64,000 nt of DNA from positions 1 to 64,000 of the forward strand of contig JAVTVY010020445.1 in NCBI GenBank assembly GCA_036873755.1. The letters run 5' to 3'. Below are positions 57,883 to 64,000 of this stretch, one piece after another; the first letter of the stretch is position 1; each line of letters opens with the position of its first letter. Both the position numbers and the translations under genes were made by a program. This DNA is from Hanleya hanleyi. Lineage: Eukaryota; Mollusca; Polyplacophora; Lepidopleurida; Hanleyidae. The notes under the pieces are model-generated. The model had not been told where the DNA came from. It made no database searches and saw nothing but the letters and a program-made list of their open reading frames with translations.

Positions 57883-58293
57883 TTATAACTTTCTGCAACA
57901 ATGTTTTCTGACGTTGATTAAATTCGTCACATTTAACACAGATCTAGCAAATGCTACTAGGGGAGATATGTATACGCCGTGTGCAGGTCCCACTGAAATA
58001 TTACTTTCCAGAAAGGGATAGGTTACGATGCCGAAATTATAATCATTTATTTTGTCATAAAGACGACGAGAGAGAAGGCCCGCTTTATTTTTATAGAGAT
58101 ATAGATCTAAATATGATGTGCCTGTAGAGCTATATGTAGTTTCCTTCAAATGCAGTGAAGGTAGATATATAACCTTCACTGCGTCATTTATACAGCGATT
58201 AACCACAGCGAGAATATCGTCTCTAAAGCGCTTGTTGATCGGTTTTTGAAAGCGCCTGCATATAGTCATATTCATAAAACACATATAGGTCAC
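57883..58293 (-). pseudogene. Reverse-transcriptase-associated C-terminal fragment
   Basis: The frame reads LKETTYSSTGTSYLDLYLY, RRLYDKINDYNFGIVTYPF and NISVGPAHGVYISPLVAFAR. The S-Y-L-D-L, L-Y-D-K and P-A-x-G-V-Y-I-S blocks follow the catalytic core in a retroelement reverse transcriptase common in molluscs. I cannot fix the clade. No catalytic box is present, and the frame is truncated at both sides. Confidence 0.5.
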
Positions 58294-58439
58294 CTATAAC
58301 AGGTGTGCGCAATTAGTACCAATTGGAATTACAACACATATAAGGGAAGTGGGAAGAGGTGCCGACATACTGACTGCGTCATATGACTTCACAGAATAGT
58401 CTTCTGGTAAACCTTTTCTAAAGCACCTACCAAGAATCT

Positions 58440-58580
58440 AACGATTCGTAATATGTGTTGTATCTCAGGTACGCTTTTATTGCACTTGTTCATGTGGCAG
58501 CATGGATGATATGACCACACGGCCCCTAGCTCAGGCATAAGCGGTATTAGATACAAATCTAGAGAGCTATGATGGAAATG
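58440..58580 (-). repeat. Family A partial copy
   Basis: GTTGTATCTCAGGTACGC, TTGTTCATGTGGCAG, CACACGGCCCCTAGC and GCGGTATTAGATACAAATC, in the same orientation as 57400-57840. Confidence 0.55.
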
Positions 58581-58589
58581 CTCTGACAA

Positions 58590-59098
58590 CTCGTGTACTG
58601 GTAATTGGTGAGCTGTTTCGCTGTGACAACTCGTACATTGGCGATTGGTGAGCTGTATCGTCGTCAGATGTAAATGACGGCAATTAACACAAAAGACTAT
58701 TCTGTAAGGTCCGATATACCTATATGCTGTTGATATATTGTGTTGCCAGATTTCACATAGATACTTTTAATGAGATATTCAAGCAACTCTATGAACAAAG
58801 AAACATCCCATGAATGATATCTCGTGTATTTAGTAGAGCTAAATAATGCTTTATGGCTTCCGACAGTCACCAGACATATCCCACAAAACCGATATATATA
58901 GAGAATTGAGCGTCCATATCAACTGAGAATGAATAATGAACTAAATATATCAGGCAAAACTATCAACAACAGCCAAAATTTCATCTATGGTGAACAATCT
59001 CTTTGCTTGTTTATATGCTTAGCACTTGTAGTACTGATTGTAAATAGAAACAGAAATCGGCCCTTCACCATGCCGATTTCTGGTGCCAAACTCGCATG
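58590..59098. other. No gene seen
   Basis: GACAACTCGTGTACTGGTAA and GACAACTCGTACATTGGCGA form a short tandem pair at 58585-58665; nothing else was recognised. Confidence 0.35.
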
Positions 59099-59676
59099 TT
59101 AACCCTACCTGGCCTGCAAGGGGGGCACCCAATGTTGGTTTTTTGCTCCTATCTCCGGAACGACAAAAAAATGAGAGCTGACACTCTGTGACTTTTTCGA
59201 TTATCATATTTGGGTCATTTTGAGCCTATTTACATGACCTCCCGAGCAGAGGATCATGGGCAAATTCAAAATGACGGCCATGTGGGGTACCAGAAAAGTG
59301 ATGTTTTCGTCATATTTCTTCAAAATTTTTGTTTTTCTGTATGGAAAAGTGCGAAAAAACCTATTTAATTTCATATCAGATTATTATTTACTAATTTATC
59401 ATGCAGTTTTTGCGAGAAAAAAAAATGAAAAATTCGAAAATCCTGTCCGAAAAATGGTCCAAAAATGCTCTTTTTGAAAATGAAGTCACAGTGACGTCAA
59501 CATGGCGGGCATCTTGGATTTGTTTACATTTTCTTGTAGAGCTTGACCCAAAGATATTGTGTGGTAAGTTTCAGTCCTCTAGCCTTAGCGATAGCGAAAA
59601 TATATAGGGGGGGGGGCAATTCCGCCCCTCCCCATGCTGCGGTACACCCTAAATCGCCCAGGCCAGATAGGGTTAA
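59099..59676 (+). mobile_element. TTAA MITE, full copy
   Basis: TTAACCCTACCTGGCCTGC at the left and GGCCAGATAGGGTTAA at the right, 578 bp, so the inverted ends are about 15 bp. The interior has GAGCAGAGGATCATGGGC, TTATTATTTACTAATTTATC, AAAATGAAGTCACAGTGACG and GAGCTTGACCCAAAGATAT. It is the cleanest copy here. Confidence 0.85.
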
Positions 59677-59929
59677 ACGATAGTGAACAGACCTCGAATC
59701 CAAAGCGCATGTGGGCTGAAATTCAAGTATATCCAAGCCAAGCAGATAGCAGACATTTTAGCTGTTGTCGACAGTTTTGAGCGATATACTAAGTTTATTA
59801 TTCATTCTCAATTGATAGGAATGCTGATTTGTCTATAAATGTCGGTATACGAAACCCCTTAAAGGATAGATATATGGAAGACGTGCTTGTTTCTTATAGT
59901 AGTTCACATTAGCTGTCTGACGTGACTTC

Positions 59930-60120
59930 ACCCTACCAGGAATATCGACCGAAACAATGCATTCTGAAACTGACGTGACGCCATCATAGCGGCCATCTTG
60001 GATTCCTTTGCATCTTCTGTCAGAGCTTGACCCAAGGGCATGGTTTGGTAGGGACAAGAACACTTATTAGGGTGAGCGAAATGTCCCCCCCCCCACCCAA
60101 ACGCGCCGCCAAGAGAGGTC
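59930..60120 (+). mobile_element. TTAA MITE, partial copy
   Basis: GACGCCATCATAGCGGCCAT, CAGAGCTTGACCCAAGGGC and a C-run, ending near AGAGAGGTCAGGTTCC. Only the right third is left. Confidence 0.45.
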
Positions 60121-61285
60121 AGGTTCCAAAAGTCCAGTACGTTATTCATAGTTCATAAATATAGTTCGCGTCTGTAATCGAAATACCTATTTATTATGCA
60201 CTCCTACCTCGTCATCCCATAAAATGGATGCTAGCTAGTTTCTATGTCGTATTAGCGGTAATGAGTGTCATGGTAAGAATGCTATACATGTTATTACAAC
60301 TTCGAATTATACTGTCCATGGTCAGAAAGATAATACGGTTGATTCAAATATCTATAGAAAGATAAATGACAAGGTGAGTCATACCTGTGGATACGGCGAA
60401 TAAACTGTGGAGCCACAGTTTTTTCCAAACCATCCTGTATGCCCAATGTAGTATACCGTAATACTTTGTCTTACAAATGAAGGTAGTTTTAATGTTCTCA
60501 GTTTTTGGAATGTTATTTGTGGTTCTCCTAATATCTTGATAATGCTGATACCAGCTGTACAGTTACACACTATCTATCTCAAAAGGTCAGGCGAACGTCT
60601 CTTATCGTAATCTGATCAGCATATATAGTCTCCATATTATCTATTCTATTATATGGCCCACGTATTCATTAAGGGTGTCCCATTAATGTTTTCCCCATGT
60701 TTCTCAAAGCTGGGTAAACCGTTTCTGATTCAGCTTAGTGGGCGGCTAGTAGGGAGGGAAGTCCAGGGTGAATGCTAAGGTTGTGCATCTCTATGTTGTT
60801 CAAAGGGTGATGGGAAATCTCGGTCATTTAAAGTGTAACTGTGGTACTTTTGCAAGTTTACGTCATATCCAAGATAATATTCCAAATTATAGAATTTTAA
60901 ACTTTTTTCTTGTTTTACAACTTTAATTTTTAACAATTTCAGTGATATTAATGTTATTATAGTCCACAGCGTCACAGGCATGTCGGAATTTGTGACGTTA
61001 TTACCGAACGATAAACTGTTCCATTATCTACATTGCCACGACGTCCCGCCGACGGTGCAGGACAGCCGAAGTATGACGTCGTTAACGTCATCTCTGACGT
61101 CAAAAGAGGCAGCGCAAATCTCTCTCTCACCGTAGGAATCTACCTTTGAATCTTCCGAGATAGAATACGAGTGAAATGTTGGGGAAAAGCTTCACTACGT
61201 CTTGTTATTCACATCGTAATCCTGAATATGGTATAAACTTACACAAGCGCCACGGTTACACTTTAATATGGAAGCCGGATGCGGC
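60121..61285. other. No gene seen
   Basis: AT-rich, with a CpG-rich patch at 60960-61130 (ACGTC motifs). No exon was recognised. Confidence 0.35.
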
Positions 61286-63307
61286 CAATCTCGTCTTTTC
61301 GTTTTTTCGTTTTTTCGCCTTCAATAACGCGCGGCGCGAGAAAACGAAAAGACGAGATTGTGTCAAATTTCGCGAGATTTTGCCTTTTTCTCGTCTTTTC
61401 GTTTTCTCGTTTTCTCGTGTTTTGATGACGCGCGGCACGAAAACACGAGATTGCAAGGCGAAAAGACGAGAATGCGAGGCGAAAAGACGAGAAAACGAGG
61501 GCCAGAAATCTTGTCTTTTCGCCGCGTTTTTTCGTTTTCTCGCGTTATCAAAAGGCGAAAAAACGAGAAAACGAAAACACGAGATTCGATCCGATCTCGT
61601 TTTTTCGTTTTTCGCGTTATCAAAAGGCGAAAAAACGAGAAAACGAAAAGACGAGGAAACGAAAAGACGAGAAAACGAAAAGACGAAAAAACGAAAAGAC
61701 GAAAAAACGAGAAAACGAAAAGACGAAAAAACGAGAAAACGAAAAGACGAGAAAACGAAAAGACGGAAAAACGAGAAAACGAAAAGACGAAAAAACGAAA
61801 AGACGAAGAAACGAGAAAACGAAAAGACGAAAAAACGAGAAAACGAAAAGACGAGAAAACGAAAAGACGAAAAAACGAGAAAACGAAAAGACGAAAAAAC
61901 GAGAAAACGAAAAGACGAGAAAACGAAAAGACGAGATTCGATACAATCTCGTCTTTTCGTTTTTTCGCGTGGCGTCCATAGTGCGCTGGCATTGAATTCT
62001 GCGCATGACCGGAAGTGCTTAAAGTTTGGGAAGGTGAGTATTCGTGGTTTAAAATTATGGCAAAGTTTTCCCAAAATTAAGTAACAAACATGCCGATTGA
62101 ATTAATTATTTGAATTTTGAAGACAATGTGAATATTATCATATTTTCCACAAAATATCGCTCAGTAATATCTATTTTGTCTTTATTGAAAACGGTTGAAG
62201 AACAAGTAATTGATGGCTGAACTCAAGATAATGATATTTTTTATTCCTACGAAGTAGACTCTCATTTGCAAATTGTCCTGTAATGAGTGAGTGAGTCAGT
62301 CAGTCAGTCCATTCGAATCCTTTCGTCGGCAAAATAAGGAGAACCATTTATATTAGAACCTTGATTTTTGGCATGAAAGTGCACCAGGGGACTGTTACCA
62401 GCAAGTTCTGAGCTGATCTACTTTTGATGAAAATTTCTGGTGATTTTTTGATGAAAATCACTGGTGATTCTGACTTTGGCAGTGCCCATCTTATTATAGG
62501 CACGATTTCAACTGGGGAGTTCAGTCCACGTCGGAGTCCTATTGCCTAACCTGCTTCGTAGGTCACACTACTCATGCTATTATAACTATTACAATTTTTT
62601 ACTAAATTATACAAGTCTTGTTAACAGTATGTTGAAAATATTTCAGTGTGTTACACATTTGTAGTTATAGTACAAAAAAAGGTTCTGTAAGATAGAAAAA
62701 GCGGACTAATTAATCATTTGGGGAAAATAATGATTTTAAACCACAAATACTCACCTTCCCCAACTTCAAGTGCTTCCGGTCATGCGCGGAATTGAGTGCC
62801 AGCGCACTATGAACGAAAAGACGAGAAAACGAAAAGACGAGATTCTATCGAATCTCGTCTTTTCGTTTTCTCGTCTTTTCGTTTTTTCGTTTTCTCGTCT
62901 TTTCGTCTTTTCGTTTTCTCGTCTTTTCGTTTTCTCGTCTTTTCGTTTTCTCGTTTTTTCGTCTTTTCGTTTTCTCGTCTTCGTTTTCTCGTCTTCGTTT
63001 TCTCGTTTTTTCGTCTTTTCGTTTTCTCGTTTTTTCGCCTTTTGATAACGCGAGAAAACGAAAAAACGCGGCGAAAAGACGAGATTTCTGACCCTCGTTT
63101 TCTCGTCTTTTCGCCTCGCATTCTCGTCTTTTCGCTTTGCAATCTCGTGTTTTCGCGCCGCGCGTTATCAAAACACGAGAAAACGAGAAAACGAAAAGAC
63201 GAGAAAAAGGCAAAATCTCGCGAAATTTGATACAATCTCGTCTTTTCGTTTTCTCGCGCCGCGCGTTATCAAAGGCGAGAAAACGAAAAAACGAAAAGAC
63301 GAAATTG
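61286..63307. mobile_element. Large foldback element with minisatellite arms
   Basis: The outer arms (about 61286-61970 and 62815-63307) consist of CGAAAAGACGAGAAAA-type 16-bp units in opposite orientation. Shared irregular blocks such as CGCGTTATCAAAAGGCG, GCGAAAAGACGAGAATGCGA and AAATTTCGCGAGATTTTGCC also pair. The inner arms (61975-62080 and 62715-62812) are unique-looking: GCGCATGACCGGAAGTGCTT pairs with AAGTGCTTCCGGTCATGCGC. The loop 62081-62714 holds a second element with (GAGT)n/(CAGT)n at 62284-62309 and CCTACGAAGTAG/CTGCTTCGTAGG inverted ends. The long Lys/Arg/Glu frames over the arms are repeat artefacts. Confidence 0.92.
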
Positions 63308-63634
63308 TATCTTGGGTTCAAGCTCTACCGGAAAATGCAAAAAAAAAATCTAAGATGGCCGCCATGATGACGTCACAGTGAAGAATGTGAAGAAATGGGG
63401 CGAAAAGATTGAAAAACACGACTTTCGCGGATATCACATGGCCGTCATTTTGTATTTACCCATGATCCTCTGCCCGGGGGTTGTTGAAAATAAGCTTAAA
63501 ATGACCCCAATAAGATAAGCTTAAAAGTCACCAAATGTCAAGCCTCCTTGGTTTTGTCGTTTCGGAGCAGCAGAGAAAAGCTCACTAGGGGGGCACTTTC
63601 CGCCCCCCCCCCCCCCAAGGCCAGGTAGGGTTAA
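63308..63634 (-). mobile_element. TTAA MITE cut by the foldback element
   Basis: It starts inside the family at TATCTTGGGTTCAAGCTCTA, directly after the foldback arm, and ends CCAAGGCCAGGTAGGGTTAA. The other half is not found on the far side of the foldback. Confidence 0.65.
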
Positions 63635-64000
63635 GACGAAATGAGGTGAATTTACGGGATTTTCAATTGTAGCAAATGGGCAAGCGGTCGGCCATTGCTC
63701 CATTTTCTAACATATCAAGTCACGTTGAAAAGCGGTTTATAATGCAAGAACATGAAATATGAACCCGGGCATGGGCACAATCAAAGTGTAAAAACGTAAT
63801 GGAAAATTATTTGGACCAATGAATACTCGCCATTAATCAGAATTGTACAGTATCAGCATTACGCGGTCTGGCTAACATCGCTGAAAGCTGCAGCTCATTT
63901 CTTTCTTGTAAGAAACATGCATATTTATACTTTGGACAGGTTTTTAAGGTTTTGTAAGGTTTTGGACAGGCGTTGATCAGGGCGTGGTTACTGACGGGAT
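63635..64000. other. No gene seen
   Basis: Short TTTTGGACAGG / TTTTAAGGTTTTG repeats near 63935-63970; nothing else was recognised. Confidence 0.35.

Noticed and set aside
61176..63367. Long open frames rich in Lys/Arg/Glu or Phe/Ser on both strands
   Set aside because: They translate the 16-bp tandem unit, are open in several frames at once and have no start context or domain; a by-product of the repeat.

Overview
This window reads as intergenic and intronic DNA of a metazoan, most likely a marine mollusc and plausibly a gastropod of the abalone kind. That placement is an inference. It rests on intron-containing genes, SINE tails ending in CGTTAAA plus (CTCA)n, (ACGG)n-bearing rolling-circle-like repeats, and a multi-exon MAM gene. 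Nothing bacterial is visible: no operons, no Shine-Dalgarno starts and no CRISPR array. Most open frames are shadows of repeats.

Layout. 0.46-3.9 kb is a decayed Ty3/Gypsy pol (protease, RT, RNase H, integrase) on the + strand. 6.5-13.3 kb holds two diverged copies of one large repeat, each carrying a remnant of the same TTAA-type MITE. A SINE-like insertion with a 4-bp target duplication sits in only one of the copies. LINE fragments lie at 10.5-11.4 (+), 14.4-14.8 (-), 17.4-18.8 (-) and 50.2-51.5 kb (-). A further reverse-transcriptase fragment is at 57.9-58.3 kb (-). Tandem arrays lie at 19.9 kb (32 bp), 23.6-24.1 kb, 28.05-29.3 kb (eight units of exactly 156 bp), 41.7-41.9 kb (38 bp) and 43.0-43.4 kb (about 193 bp).

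Genes. Between 31.1 and 34.2 kb, three + strand exons encode the first part of a RecQ-like helicase (motifs I, Ia and DEAH). They lie inside a 755-bp-armed inverted duplication that repeats exon 1 on the other strand and ends the gene. Two - strand exons of a SAP-domain protein flank this structure. A - strand terminal exon at 24.4 kb may end a BEN-like protein. From 49.8 down to 41.3 kb, five - strand exons with matching splice phases encode one complete MAM domain followed by a Ser/Thr/Pro-rich linker; the introns are crowded with mobile elements.

The most unusual content is structural. There are several foldback (long inverted-repeat) elements. The largest, at 61.29-63.31 kb, has arms built from tandem 16-bp units. 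One at 39.4-40.9 kb has tandem 186-bp units in its arms and a TTAA MITE at its exact centre. A TTAA-flanked MITE family with CCCTAYCTGGCCTG ends (piggyBac-like) occurs about ten times, and one copy carries a perfect-armed foldback MITE nested inside it. Two elements (27.8-29.4 and 42.0-43.5 kb) share both ends but carry unrelated tandem cores, as in pearl-type or Helentron-derived repeats.
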